NCBI GenBank assembly: GCA_051878835.1
Contig: JBJEKW010000052.1
Span: 1-46,334, forward strand
Source of the DNA: Olsenella_K sp051878835
GTDB lineage: Bacteria; Actinomycetota; Coriobacteriia; Coriobacteriales; Atopobiaceae
Direction: 5' to 3'
DNA length: 46,334 nt
Shown here: in pieces, positions 22,704 through 32,234 of the stretch
Numbering within the stretch: the stretch's first letter is position 1
Layout: the number at the start of each line of letters is the position of its first letter
Made by a program: the position numbers and the translations under genes
Notes under the pieces: generated by a model
Databases searched by the model: none
The model's input: the letters and a program-made list of their open reading frames with translations, nothing else
What the model was told of the DNA's origin: nothing

Positions 22704-25324
22704 GTGCCGCACCTACGGCCTCGGCTGCGCCGACCGCCGCGGACACACCATCGGCCGCTGCCACAGCCGTGGGCTACACCGCCGCGCAGCTGGCGGCGCG
22801 TGGTCCCGAGGACATACCGCCCGAGTTCGTGACCTCGACGCACCTGGTGTACAGCTCGCCGGCTGCGCTGGCCTTCAACTCGCCAGGTGCGGAGGGCTAC
22901 GGCGTGAAGCGCGCCGGTCTGGCCGTGCCCGCCTCGGTCATGCTCATCGTGTCGCCCGGCTGCTGCGGGCGCAACACCAGCTCCATCAGCAGCCTTCCGG
23001 GATACGAGGGGCGCTTCTTCTACCTGACCATGAGCCAGACCGACCTGGTGACGGGCTCGCACCTGAAGCGCATACCCAAGGCCGTGCGCGCCATCGTGGA
23101 CGGGCTCGACCATCGCCCGTCCGTGGTCATGGTGTGCGCCACCTGCGTGGATGCCCTACTGGGGACCGACATGGACCGCGTGTGCCAAAAGGCACAGGAG
23201 GCCGCCGGCGTGCCGGTGCGCCCCTGCTACATGTACGCCCTCACGCGAGAGGGCCACAAGCCTCCCATGGTCGGCGTGCGCCAGACCATATACGGCCTGG
23301 TAGAGCCGGCCAAACGTCGCGACCCGCTCAGCTGCAACCTCATGGGGTTCTTCTCGCCCATAGACCAGCGCTCCGACTTGCGCGCGCTGCTGCACCAGGC
23401 GGGCATCAGGCATGTGCGCGAGGTGTCGTCTTGCGCCAACTGGGATGAGTTCCAGCAGATGGGGCAGGCCAACTTCAACCTGGTGCTGAACCTCGATGCC
23501 CGGCCCGCGGCACAGGACCTGGAGCGCCGACTGGGCATGCCTTCCATCGAGCTGACGCGCTTCTATGAGGTCGACCGCATCCACAGCCAGTACGAGGCCC
23601 TGACCCGCGTGCTGGGCGTGAGCCTGGACCACGAGGACATCCGCATGCAGGCGCGCGACGCCATGCGAGCGTTTCGCGGAGAGCATGCCGACGAGGTGTT
23701 CGCCGTGGGCGAGTGCTGCAACGCGAACCCCTTTGAGTTGGCGCTGGCGCTTCTGCGCTACGGCTTCGGCGTGGCCGAAATCTTCGGTACCGTTACCACG
23801 GACAGCTACTTCTACCTGCGGCGCATTGCACAGTTGAGCCCCGACACCATGGTGTACTCGAACCTGGAGCCGTCAATGGCGCACTACGACCCGCAGGGGT
23901 CGGGCGTCACCGTGGCCATCGGCCGCGACGCGGGCTACTACCACCCCGAGGCGGCGCGCCTGGACTGGAGCTCCGACGTGCAGCCCTTCGGCTACCAGGC
24001 CGTCGTCGACCTCTTTGGCTCCCTTGGCCGCCTGCTGGACGGTGGGCAAGAAGGGCATGGCCAGCAGCTGGACGGCTCCATCAGCCTGGCGGCAGAGCAC
24101 GCCGCTGCCATGCGCGACGGCATTCCCGTGGGTTCCCTCGTGGAGCTGCCGAAAGACCATATGGACGATGTGGGCAAGAAGGATGATGCGGCCGAGGGAA
24201 TCGATGCGGTCGATAAGGGTGAGGCAGGCGAGAACCGCAAATCGCTCGAGACGGGTGCAACAGTCGAAGCCGAGCCAGCTCAAGCCAACGAATCCCAGGT
24301 CAATAAGGCTGTCAGCAGCCGTCCCATCCGCGGATTCAGGCGTGTGCTGACGCCGTTTGCGCCCGACCAGTCCGGTGCCGTTGCGGCACTGTACGGGCTG
24401 GGCGGGGCTGTCGTCGTGGTGGACGCCGGCGGCTGCGTGGGAAACATCTGCGGATTCGACGAGCCGCGTTGGTTCCAGCCCAACCAGCACGAGGCGATCT
24501 TCTCGGCCGCTTTGCGCGACATGGACGCCATCCTGGGTCGCGATGACGCCCTGGTGGCAAAGGTCCAGCAGGTGCTGGAGGGACCCTGCGCGGGCGTGCG
24601 CTTCGTGGCGCTGGTGGGCACCCCCGTGCCTGCGGTCATAGGCACTGACCTGCGGGCCCTTGCGCACGTGATCCAGAGGAGGTGCGGCGTCCCGGCGCTG
24701 GCCGTGGAGTGCAACGGCATGCGTGGCTACGACGACGGCGCCGCCAAGGCGTATCGCGCGTACCTGGAGCGCTTCTGCCCCGCGGACGGTGTCGTGGGCG
24801 TGCTGGGCGCGATGCCGCTGGACGTGCCCGAGGGGGTCGGCCTCGTGGACGGCGACCTGGGCATGGCTGAGGCCGGCCGCAACCTGGCGGTCAGTCCCGC
24901 TGGCGTCGAGGCTGCCCGCTACATACAGAGCAAGCTTGGGACGCCCTTCGACGTGGACGCTCCCTGGGCCGCCACCATGCTGCCGCAGGTCAGCTGGGAT
25001 GGTCGTCGCGTGCTGGTGGTGAACCAGCAGGTGCTGGCCGACTCAGTCAGGCGGGCCGTCCTGGCGCGCGGCGCGCAGGAAGCCACGTGCGCCACGTTCT
25101 TCTTGCAGACTCCCGAGGCCACGCGTGAGGGGGATGTGCGCCTGCGCGATGAGGGCGACTTCGCGCGCGCGGTGCGGCAGACGGGAGCGGACACGGTGCT
25201 GGCCGACCCCGTGCTGCGCGAGCTCATACCCGACTTCGAGGGAAAGTTCTACGCGCTGCCGCACTTTGCCCTGTCGGGCAAGCTGGCACCCATGCAGGCG
25301 GCACGATCGGGGGCGACGGCATGA
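22700..25324 (+). CDS. fused NifD-like/NifK-like nitrogenase component 1 protein
   Basis: 874-residue protein joining two nitrogenase component 1 domains. The D-like half is about residues 40-455, with Cys88-Cys89 (SPGCCGRNTS), Cys146/Cys149 (VCATCVDALLGTD, at the P-cluster Cys154 position of NifD), GECCNANPFELA and the closing QPFGYQAVVDLFGSL. A polar, acidic linker spans about 460-545. The K-like half (546-874) has GGAVVVVDAGGCVGNICGFDEPRW (Cys579, Cys584), and LVGTPVPAVIGTD where NifK has a cluster Cys, here lost. D and K are normally separate subunits. Expected to be reduced by NifH homologue 1. ATGA overlaps couple it to nifH-1 and hypF. The substrate is unknown; it is clearly not a Mo-nitrogenase. 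Confidence 0.88.
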   Translation: MSAAPTASAAPTAADTPSAAATAVGYTAAQLAARGPEDIPPEFVTSTHLVYSSPAALAFNSPGAEGYGVKRAGLAVPASVMLIVSPGCCGRNTSSISSLPGYEGRFFYLTMSQTDLVTGSHLKRIPKAVRAIVDGLDHRPSVVMVCATCVDALLGTDMDRVCQKAQEAAGVPVRPCYMYALTREGHKPPMVGVRQTIYGLVEPAKRRDPLSCNLMGFFSPIDQRSDLRALLHQAGIRHVREVSSCANWDEFQQMGQANFNLVLNLDARPAAQDLERRLGMPSIELTRFYEVDRIHSQYEALTRVLGVSLDHEDIRMQARDAMRAFRGEHADEVFAVGECCNANPFELALALLRYGFGVAEIFGTVTTDSYFYLRRIAQLSPDTMVYSNLEPSMAHYDPQGSGVTVAIGRDAGYYHPEAARLDWSSDVQPFGYQAVVDLFGSLGRLLDGGQEGHGQQLDGSISLAAEHAAAMRDGIPVGSLVELPKDHMDDVGKKDDAAEGIDAVDKGEAGENRKSLETGATVEAEPAQANESQVNKAVSSRPIRGFRRVLTPFAPDQSGAVAALYGLGGAVVVVDAGGCVGNICGFDEPRWFQPNQHEAIFSAALRDMDAILGRDDALVAKVQQVLEGPCAGVRFVALVGTPVPAVIGTDLRALAHVIQRRCGVPALAVECNGMRGYDDGAAKAYRAYLERFCPADGVVGVLGAMPLDVPEGVGLVDGDLGMAEAGRNLAVSPAGVEAARYIQSKLGTPFDVDAPWAATMLPQVSWDGRRVLVVNQQVLADSVRRAVLARGAQEATCATFFLQTPEATREGDVRLRDEGDFARAVRQTGADTVLADPVLRELIPDFEGKFYALPHFALSGKLAPMQAARSGATA

Positions 25325-27717
25325 GCGAGCTCGTGACCAGGCGCATCCGCGTGTATGGCATCGTGCAGGGCGTGGGCTTCAGGCCCACGGTCAGCAGGTT
25401 GGCGGACTCCGTCGGCGTGCGGGGCACCGTGTGCAACAAGGGCCCCTACGTCGAGGTGGTCTCGCAGGGCACCGCGCAGCAGGTGGACGGCTTCGTGCGC
25501 CTGCTGAGGGAGCGCCCGCCACGGCGCGCCTCCATCGTGCGCATGGACGTGGCCGACGTCCCCACGCGGAACGCCGGCACCTACGAGCGCTTCGACATCG
25601 TGGAGAGCGAGCACACTCGCGGCCAGGCCTACGTCAGCCCGGACATCGCCATCTGCGACGACTGCAAGCGCGAGCTGTTCGACCCGAAGAACCGCCGCTA
25701 CCTGCACCCGTTCATCAACTGCACCTGCTGCGGGCCGAGGCTGACCATCCTGGACTCGCTGCCCTACGACCGCGAGCGCACCACCATGCGGAAGTTTCCC
25801 ATGTGCCCGGAGTGCGCGCGGGAGTATCGCGACCCGTCCTCGCGCAGGTACGACGCCCAGCCCGTGTGCTGCAACGACTGCGGGCCGCAGGTGTACCTGA
25901 TGGGGCGCCCCGAGCGCGGGGCGGCCGCCATAACCGAGGCGCGACGCGCCATAGCGGCCGGCGGCATCGTGGCCGTGAAGGGCATCGGCGGCTTCCACCT
26001 GTGCTGCGACGCCACGAACGAGAGGGCCGTGGCCGCGCTGCGCGCACGCAAGCACCGCCCGCAGAAGCCCTTCGCCGTGATGGCCCAAGACGAGGACGTC
26101 GCTCTGCGCGAGTGCGTAGCCACGCCGGAGCAGTTGGAGGTGCTGACCGGCCACCAGAAGCCCATCGTGCTCCTGCGCCGTCGTTCCACTAGTGCGCTGG
26201 CCGCGTCGGTGGCCCCCGACAACCCGCGCGTGGGCGTCATGCTGCCCTACGCGCCGGTGCAGCTGTTGCTGTTCGACTACCCGGACCAGGTCGGCATGCC
26301 CGACGTGCTGGTGATGACCAGCGCGAACGTGTCGGGCGCACCCATCTGCCACGACGACGAGGACGTGCGCCAGCAGCTGGTCGGCGTGTGCGACCTCGTG
26401 CTGTCGAACGACCGGCCCATCCTGACGCGCGCCGACGACTCGGTCATGGACTTCTGGCACGACCGCCCCTACATGATTCGACGCTCGCGCGGTTACGCGC
26501 CGCTGCCGGTGGCGCTGTCGGACGACCTGGGTCACGAGGTGCTGGCCGTGGGCGGCGATCTGAAGAACGCCTTCTGCGTGGGCAAGGGCCCGCTGATGTA
26601 CCTGAGCGCCTACGTGGGCGACCTGGGCGACCCGCGCGGCGTGGACGTGCTGCGCCAGACCATCCGGCGGATGGGGCGCCTGCTGGAGTCGGCGCCCGAG
26701 GTCGTGGCCTGCGACCTGCACCCGCGCTACAGCTCTGTGGCGGTGGCGCACGAGGTGGCGCGGCAGCTGGGCGTGGGCGTCATGGGCGTGCAGCACCACT
26801 ACGCGCACGTGGTCTCGTGCATGGCCGAAAACGACCGTCGGGGTCTGGTGCTGGGCGTGTCGTTCGACGGCACGGGCTACGGGACCGACGGCACCGTGTG
26901 GGGCGGCGAGCTCATGGCGTGCAGCTGGCACGGGTTTCGTCGCCTGGGCAGCGTGGCGCCCTTCCTGCAGACGGGCGGCGACCGCTCGTCCCTGGAGGGG
27001 TGGCGCGTCGCCGCTTCCATGGCCTGCGACCTGGCCTCGGACGACGGGGAGGCGCTGGCGCTCATGGCGCGGCTGGGCCTGTGCGACGAGCGAACGGCCC
27101 GCGCGCAGCTGGCGATGCGCCGTCACCGCCTGAACAGCGTCATGTCCACGAGCGCGGGCAGGCTGTTCGACGCCGCCAGCGCCGTGCTGGGCATACGTCG
27201 GGCCTCGACCTTCGAGGGCGAGGCGTCGTGCGCCCTGCAGTACGCGGCGCAGCGGCACATTCAGGCGTGCCCGCACGACCCGTGGCGCTGGGAGGCCGAG
27301 CCCTTCCGCGTGGGGCCGGACGGCTTCGTCACGCTGGCGACGGACGCACTGATGGGCCAGCTGGTGCGGGGGCGCCTGGTGGGCGAGGAGCCGGACGTCC
27401 TGGCCTGGCGCTTCCATGCGGGCCTGGCAGACCAGGTGGCCGCCGCCTGCGAGCGCCTGGCGCAGTCGGAGGACCTGGACACGGTGGCGCTCAGCGGTGG
27501 CTGCCTGCAGAACACGCTGTTCCTGGACCTCGTGAGCGAAAGGCTCCAGAAGGCGGACCTGCAGGTGCTGACCCATAGCCTGGTGCCGCCCAACGACGGC
27601 GGCATAGCCCTGGGACAGGCGGTCGTCGCGGCGCAGGCGCTGGCAGACGGCCGCATCGACCTGGACGGGTTTGCAGGCGGGGAGCTGGGCGCCAGCCAGG
27701 AGACGCCGCAGCCATGA
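25321..27717 (+). CDS. hypF: carbamoyltransferase HypF
   Basis: 798-residue full-length HypF, which with HypE makes the cyanide ligands of the [NiFe]-hydrogenase iron from carbamoyl phosphate and ATP. Domains in order: acylphosphatase (RRIRVYGIVQGVGFRPTVSRLA, residues 5-90); two zinc-finger pairs (CDDCKRELFDP...CTCCGPR and CPECAREY...CCNDCGPQ, 110-185); YrdC-like nucleotide-binding domain (KGIGGFHLCCDATNE onward, 190-380); Kae1-like carbamoyltransferase (HHYAHVVSCMAEN, SFDGTGYGTDGTVWGGEL, ALSGGCLQNTLF). All signatures are intact, so the enzyme should be active. It overlaps the DK-fusion stop (ATGA). HypA and HypB, needed for nickel insertion, are not in the window. Confidence 0.96.
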   Translation: MSELVTRRIRVYGIVQGVGFRPTVSRLADSVGVRGTVCNKGPYVEVVSQGTAQQVDGFVRLLRERPPRRASIVRMDVADVPTRNAGTYERFDIVESEHTRGQAYVSPDIAICDDCKRELFDPKNRRYLHPFINCTCCGPRLTILDSLPYDRERTTMRKFPMCPECAREYRDPSSRRYDAQPVCCNDCGPQVYLMGRPERGAAAITEARRAIAAGGIVAVKGIGGFHLCCDATNERAVAALRARKHRPQKPFAVMAQDEDVALRECVATPEQLEVLTGHQKPIVLLRRRSTSALAASVAPDNPRVGVMLPYAPVQLLLFDYPDQVGMPDVLVMTSANVSGAPICHDDEDVRQQLVGVCDLVLSNDRPILTRADDSVMDFWHDRPYMIRRSRGYAPLPVALSDDLGHEVLAVGGDLKNAFCVGKGPLMYLSAYVGDLGDPRGVDVLRQTIRRMGRLLESAPEVVACDLHPRYSSVAVAHEVARQLGVGVMGVQHHYAHVVSCMAENDRRGLVLGVSFDGTGYGTDGTVWGGELMACSWHGFRRLGSVAPFLQTGGDRSSLEGWRVAASMACDLASDDGEALALMARLGLCDERTARAQLAMRRHRLNSVMSTSAGRLFDAASAVLGIRRASTFEGEASCALQYAAQRHIQACPHDPWRWEAEPFRVGPDGFVTLATDALMGQLVRGRLVGEEPDVLAWRFHAGLADQVAAACERLAQSEDLDTVALSGGCLQNTLFLDLVSERLQKADLQVLTHSLVPPNDGGIALGQAVVAAQALADGRIDLDGFAGGELGASQETPQP

Positions 27718-27783
27718 CAGAACGGACGCCGCGACGTAGCGGGGGCCTCGTCGCGCGCATACAGGAGAGAGAGGAACGAGCTC

Positions 27784-27999
27784 ATGTGCGTTGGGCTTTC
27801 GGCAAAGGTGATACAGGTGAACGACGACGGCACGATGCTGGTGGACGCCACGGGCGCCCGCAGGCAGGTGTCCGCGCAGCTGCTGAGCGAGGTCGAGCCC
27901 GGCGACTACGTGATGGTGCACGCCGGCTCTGCCATCGCGCGCATCACGGACGACGACGAGTCCGAGTCGGACGACGTCCTGGAGGAGCTGGGACTATGA
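27784..27999 (+). CDS. hypC: hydrogenase maturation chaperone HypC
   Basis: 71-residue HypC/HupF-family protein, which with HypD holds the Fe(CN)2CO unit during its assembly. The essential N-terminal Cys is present (MCVGLSAKVIQV; Cys2), followed by the OB-like barrel VDATGARRQVSAQLLSEVEPGDYVMVHAGSAIARI and an acidic tail (DDDESESDDVLEEL). The usual Pro-Gly after the third residue is replaced by Leu-Ser, an atypical variant. GGAGAGAGAGG precedes ATG 27784. Its stop overlaps the hypD start (ATGA). A 66-bp gap separates it from hypF. Confidence 0.93.
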   Translation: MCVGLSAKVIQVNDDGTMLVDATGARRQVSAQLLSEVEPGDYVMVHAGSAIARITDDDESESDDVLEELGL

Positions 28000-29066
28000 C
28001 GGAGGCGGGGGGAACGGCGACCCAGAGGGCCCTGGAGATACTCCGGGGCTATGACGGGCCCAGCGTCCGCATCATGGAGGTGTGCGGCACGCACACGCAC
28101 GAGATCTTTCGCCAGGGCATCCGCCGCGTGCTCCCCGAGGGCGTGCGGCTGATATCGGGCCCGGGCTGCCCCGTGTGCGTGACGCCCGTGGGCTTCATCG
28201 ACGAGGCCGTCGAGTTGGCGCTGAGCCACGGCAGCACCATCACGACCTTCGGCGACCTCGTGCGCGTGCCCGGCTCGACCATGTCGCTGCAGGGGGCGCG
28301 TGCCCGCGGCGCCCGCGTGCGCACCGTGTACTCGCCGCAGGACGCCGAGGCGTATGCCGAGGCACACCCCGACGAGGACGTGGTGTTCCTCTCGGTAGGG
28401 TTCGAGACAACCACGCCCTCCAGCTGCCTGGCCGTGCGCGCGGCGCAGGACGCCGGCATCGGCAACTTCAGCCTGCTGACGGCAAACAAGACCATGCCGG
28501 GAGCCTACCAGGCCATGAGGGACTCGACCGACCTCTTCCTGTACCCCGGGCACGTGCACGCCATCACCGGCACGAAGGTGTGCGAGGACCTGGTGGGGCA
28601 GGGCGTCTCGGGCGTCGTGGCGGGCTTCACGGCCAGCGAGCTCCTGACGGCGCTGGCGGTGGGCGTCACGCGCTTCGCCGAGGGCAGGCCCTTCTTTGTC
28701 AACTGCTACCCACGCGTGGTGCGCCCCGAGGGCTCGCCGCAGGCGCAGCGCCTGGTGGCGTCCATGATGGAGCCCTGCGACGCCCGCTGGCGCGGCATCG
28801 GCACCATCCCCGGCTCGGGAATGCGCCTGTGCGGCGAGTACGCGGCGTTCGACGCCAGGCGGAAGCACGGCCTGGAGCCCATCCAGGGACGCGAGAACCC
28901 CGCCTGCCGCTGCGGGGAGGTGCTGCAGGGAAAGATCGTCCCCGGCCAGTGCCCGGTGTTCGGCCGCGCCTGCACGCCCGAGCACCCCGTGGGCGCCTGC
29001 ATGGTGTCCAGCGAGGGCGCCTGCTCGGCCTACTACCTGTACGGCCGCGACCTGGCGAACGCCTAG
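27996..29066 (+). CDS. hypD: hydrogenase maturation Fe-S protein HypD
   Basis: 356-residue HypD, the [4Fe-4S] scaffold on which HypC-bound iron receives two CN- and one CO. Conserved Cys are present: Cys30 in MEVCGTHTHEIFRQGI, Cys58 and Cys61 in ISGPGCPVCVTP. Also seen are SVGFETTTPS and the C-terminal cluster region CRCGEVLQGKIVPGQCPVFGRAC...GACMVSSEGACSAYY. Length is typical. Start chosen at the ATGA overlap with hypC; the longer frame runs through hypC. No residue loss suggests impaired function. Confidence 0.96.
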   Translation: MTEAGGTATQRALEILRGYDGPSVRIMEVCGTHTHEIFRQGIRRVLPEGVRLISGPGCPVCVTPVGFIDEAVELALSHGSTITTFGDLVRVPGSTMSLQGARARGARVRTVYSPQDAEAYAEAHPDEDVVFLSVGFETTTPSSCLAVRAAQDAGIGNFSLLTANKTMPGAYQAMRDSTDLFLYPGHVHAITGTKVCEDLVGQGVSGVVAGFTASELLTALAVGVTRFAEGRPFFVNCYPRVVRPEGSPQAQRLVASMMEPCDARWRGIGTIPGSGMRLCGEYAAFDARRKHGLEPIQGRENPACRCGEVLQGKIVPGQCPVFGRACTPEHPVGACMVSSEGACSAYYLYGRDLANA

Positions 29067-29097
29067 GCGAGTGGTTGCTAGCACGAAAGGAACTCCG

Positions 29098-30102
29098 ATG
29101 AACGACATAGTTACCCTGGCCCATGGCGCCGGCGGAAAGCAGACGGCAGAGCTCATAGACCGGGTGTTCAAGGCCCACTTCCAGAATCCCGACTTCACGG
29201 CCGACGACGCGGCGGTGCTGGACGTGCCCGCGGGCAAGCTGGCGGTGTCCACGGACGGCTTCGTGGTGTCGCCCGCGTTCTTCCCGGGTGGCAACGTGGG
29301 CAAGCTGTCAATCTGCGGCACCGTGAACGACGTCAGCTGCATGGGCGCGCAGCCGCTGTACCTGACCTGCGCCTTCGTGATCGAGGAGGGCTTTCCCATG
29401 GAGCGGCTGGAGCGCATAGCCGCCTCCATGGAGGAGACCGCCGCCCAGGTGGGCGTGCACGTGGTGGCAGGCGACACCAAGGTGGCCGGAAGGGGCCAGG
29501 TCGACGGCGTCTTCATCACCACCACGGGCATCGGTCGCGTGATGGACGGCGTGCGCACGGGCGGCTCGCTGGCTCGCCCCGGCGACGCCATCGTGGTGAC
29601 GGGCGACGTGGGCCGCCACGGCTGCGCCATACTCCTGGCCCGCGACGACTACGGGATCGACGCCGACGTGCAGAGCGACTGCGCGCCGCTGTGGCAGGCG
29701 GTGCACGCGGCGCTGACCGCCGTGCCCGACGTGCACGTGATTCGCGACGCCACGCGCGGCGGCGTGGGCACCGTGCTGTACGAGATCGCGCGCGAGAGCG
29801 GCGTGGGGATGCAGCTGGACGCCGACCGGGTTCCCGTGGCGCCGCAGGTGCAGGGCGTGTGCGGAATGCTGGGCTTGGAGCCGCTGTATCTGGCCTGCGA
29901 GGGCAGGCTGGTCATGATGGTGCCCGCCGACGAGGCGGACCGCCTGGTCGAGGTGCTGCGCGGCTGCCCCCATACCGAGGGCGCCACGGTCATAGGCCAC
30001 GTGAGCGACCAGCTGCCCGGCCGCGTGGTCATGCGCACGCAGATAGGCGCGCAGACCATACTGCCCGAGCCAGGAAACGAGCTTTTGCCCAGGATCTGCT
30101 AG
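29098..30102 (+). CDS. hypE: carbamoyl dehydratase HypE
   Basis: 334-residue HypE of the PurM-like ATPase fold. It dehydrates its carbamoylated C-terminal Cys to a thiocyanate, the cyanide donor to HypCD. The N-terminal ITLAHGAGGKQT-type loop reads VTLAHGAGGKQTAELID. The Asp-rich ATP site is FTADDAAVLDVPAGKLAVSTDGFVVSPAFFPGG. RDATRGGVGTVLYEIA is canonical, and the protein ends in PRIC, giving the essential terminal Cys. AAAGGA precedes ATG 29098; an in-frame start at 29071 was rejected as lacking homology. It is 10 bp before the second nifH-like gene. Confidence 0.96.
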   Translation: MNDIVTLAHGAGGKQTAELIDRVFKAHFQNPDFTADDAAVLDVPAGKLAVSTDGFVVSPAFFPGGNVGKLSICGTVNDVSCMGAQPLYLTCAFVIEEGFPMERLERIAASMEETAAQVGVHVVAGDTKVAGRGQVDGVFITTTGIGRVMDGVRTGGSLARPGDAIVVTGDVGRHGCAILLARDDYGIDADVQSDCAPLWQAVHAALTAVPDVHVIRDATRGGVGTVLYEIARESGVGMQLDADRVPVAPQVQGVCGMLGLEPLYLACEGRLVMMVPADEADRLVEVLRGCPHTEGATVIGHVSDQLPGRVVMRTQIGAQTILPEPGNELLPRIC

Positions 30103-30112
30103 GAGGAACGCC

Positions 30113-30874
30113 ATGCTGAAGCTGGCCATATACGGAAAGGGCGGCATCGGGAAGTCCACCGTGGCGTCCAACCTGGCCGTCGCCTGGGCGCAGTCTGGGC
30201 TGACGGTGCTGCAGGTGGGTTGCGACCCGAAGGCCGACTCCACGCTGCTGCTGCGCCACGGACGGGCCGTGTCCACGGTGCTGGACCGCGTGCGCTCGCA
30301 GGAGCCCTTCGGCCTGGACGACGTGGTGGTGCCCGGCTACGCCGGGGTGCTGTGCGCCGAGGCGGGCGGGCCCCTGCCGGGCTTGGGCTGCGCGGGCAGG
30401 GGAGTCATCACCGCCCTGGAGCGCCTGGGGCAGCTGGGCGTGTACGACCGCTACCAGCCCGACGTAGTCGTGTTCGACGTGCTGGGCGACGTAGTGTGCG
30501 GTGGCTTCGCCCTCCCGATGCGCGACGGCTACGCCGACCGCGTGTACGTGGTCACCAGCGGGGAGAACATGTCGATTCACGCCGCGGCCAACATCGGCGT
30601 CGCCGTGCAGCGCTTCCAGCAGCGCGGATATGCCCACCTGGGCGGTATCGTCCTGAACCGCCGCGACGTGGCAGGCGAGAAGGGCAAGGTGGACGAGCTG
30701 GCGCGCGACCTGGGCACCCGCGTGGTGGGCGACCTGCCGCGCAGCAAGGCGGTGACAGACGCCGAGGAGCGCGGCCGCGTGCTCATGGAGGACGAGCCCC
30801 AGGGCGCCATGGCCGCGTGCTACCGACAGCTGGCGGCGGACATCCTGGCCGATTGCGGGGTGGCGGCATGCTGA
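30113..30874 (+). CDS. nitrogenase iron protein-like ATPase (NifH homologue 2)
   Basis: 253-residue second NifH-type ATPase in the operon. Walker A YGKGGIGKSTVASN, switch GCDPKADS, cluster ligands Cys93 (PGLGCAGRG) and Cys129 (LGDVVCGGF). It is clearly related to homologue 1 but diverged, shorter in the loop after residue 60 and lacking the CSACDPVC tail, ending instead CGVAAC. AGGAGG precedes ATG 30113, and the stop overlaps the next gene by 7 bp. Position directly ahead of the separate D- and K-like genes suggests it is their dedicated reductase, making a second electron-transfer module. Cross-reaction with the fused DK protein is possible. Confidence 0.92.
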   Translation: MLKLAIYGKGGIGKSTVASNLAVAWAQSGLTVLQVGCDPKADSTLLLRHGRAVSTVLDRVRSQEPFGLDDVVVPGYAGVLCAEAGGPLPGLGCAGRGVITALERLGQLGVYDRYQPDVVVFDVLGDVVCGGFALPMRDGYADRVYVVTSGENMSIHAAANIGVAVQRFQQRGYAHLGGIVLNRRDVAGEKGKVDELARDLGTRVVGDLPRSKAVTDAEERGRVLMEDEPQGAMAACYRQLAADILADCGVAAC

Positions 30875-32226
30875 CGCGCGTACGCCCGCCACGGGAGAGC
30901 GCCCCCGAGGCGGCTGCCGACCACCACGCGTTCGCCTACGCGGCGGACGCGCAGTACCCCCGACCCGTGCCCAACGTGCTGGAGTTCAACGCTCCCGCGC
31001 ACGAGAACTGGAACATCGTGCACACCGGCATGCTGGTGCCCCAGTCGCACCAGGTATACGTGTGCGCCCGGAACTGCCTCAGGGGCGTCGTGCTGACCGC
31101 GGCCGAGATGGGGGCCAGCCAGCGCTTCTCAAGCGTGGTGGTGGACGAGAAGGACCTCTACGACAACCTGGAGTCCGTCACCATAGAGGGCGTATCAGAC
31201 GTCATTCGCCGGCTGCCGCAGCAGCCGCGCGTGGTCATGCTGTTCCTGGTGTGCCTGCACCACTTCGTGGGCACCGACGTGGGCTACGTGTACCGCCAGC
31301 TGCAGGAGCGCTTCCCCAACGTGTGCTTCATGCGTTGCTGGATGGACCCCATCATGCAGAAGACCGGCCCCACGCCCGAGATGAAGGAGCGCTCGGCCAT
31401 GCTGGACCCCGTGGAGCCCCAGCCCGTGGACCCGCGCCTGGTGGGCGTCGTGGGCGACGACCTGCGGCTGCCGGACGACTCCGACATCGCGCGCATGCTG
31501 CGCGGCGCGGGGTGGCGCCTCCTGCAGGTGCACGACATGCGCACCTTCGACGAGTACCTGGGCTACGGCAGGTGCGCGGCGTTCGTAACGCGCAGCCCCT
31601 TCAGCGAGCGCGGCATGAGGGGCCTGGCGAAGCGCCTGGGCAGGCCTGCGGTCTATCTGCCCGTCAGCATGGACCCCGACCAGATCGAGCTGGGGCTGGA
31701 CCAGCTGGCCGACGCCCTGGGCATCGAGCGGCCGGACGTCAGCGGCCGGCGCCATGAGTGCGAGCGCCAGCTTGACCAGCTGGCCCAGGAGCTCAGGGGC
31801 GTTCCCGTGGCGCTGGACTACATGGCGGTGAACCTGCCGCTGCAGCTGGCCCGTCTGCTCTTGCAGCACGGCGTGGACGTCCGTCGCGTCTACCTGGACG
31901 TCGTTGCCCCGCAGGACCGGGAGGCCCTGGAGTGGCTGCGCGCCAACGCGCCGCGTCTGGAGCTGTGGAGCACCGTGCACCCCACGCTGCGCCAGGCGCC
32001 CCGCGACGACGGTGACGGCTGGCTGGCGGTGGGTCCCAAGGCCGCGTGGTTCTTGGGCACGAGCCACTTCGTGAACGTGATCGAGTGCGACGGCATGTGG
32101 GGCTACCAGTGCGTCGAAGGGCTGTGCGGCCTCATGCGCGAGGCCTGGTCGACGTCGAAGGACCCCCGGCAGCTGGTGCCGCGCAAGGGGCTGGGCTGGC
32201 CCTGCGCCTGCCAGCTGCCGAGATAG
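30868..32226 (+). CDS. NifD-like nitrogenase component 1 subunit
   Basis: 452-residue D-type component 1 protein matching the first half of the fused protein in layout: NWNIVHTGMLVPQSHQVYVCARNC (Cys66, Cys70) corresponds to its GLAVPASVMLIVSPGCC, LVCLHHFVGTD (Cys129) to its CATCVDALLGTD, and the end WGYQCVEGLCGLMREAW to its FGYQAVVDLFGSL. The three Cys could be D-side ligands of a bridging [4Fe-4S] or P-like cluster. The FeMo-cofactor Cys275/His442 contexts of true NifD are not recognisable. The start overlaps nifH-2 by 7 bp with only a weak GGGG ribosome site, implying translational coupling. Partner: the next gene. Confidence 0.83.
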   Translation: MLTRVRPPRESAPEAAADHHAFAYAADAQYPRPVPNVLEFNAPAHENWNIVHTGMLVPQSHQVYVCARNCLRGVVLTAAEMGASQRFSSVVVDEKDLYDNLESVTIEGVSDVIRRLPQQPRVVMLFLVCLHHFVGTDVGYVYRQLQERFPNVCFMRCWMDPIMQKTGPTPEMKERSAMLDPVEPQPVDPRLVGVVGDDLRLPDDSDIARMLRGAGWRLLQVHDMRTFDEYLGYGRCAAFVTRSPFSERGMRGLAKRLGRPAVYLPVSMDPDQIELGLDQLADALGIERPDVSGRRHECERQLDQLAQELRGVPVALDYMAVNLPLQLARLLLQHGVDVRRVYLDVVAPQDREALEWLRANAPRLELWSTVHPTLRQAPRDDGDGWLAVGPKAAWFLGTSHFVNVIECDGMWGYQCVEGLCGLMREAWSTSKDPRQLVPRKGLGWPCACQLPR

Positions 32227-32234
32227 GAGGTGCC

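Noticed and set aside
25249..27921. Very long open frame (about 890 codons) antisense to hypF
   Set aside because: His/Arg/Ala/Val-rich composition with no recognisable domain; it mirrors the third-codon GC bias of hypF, whose product is intact.
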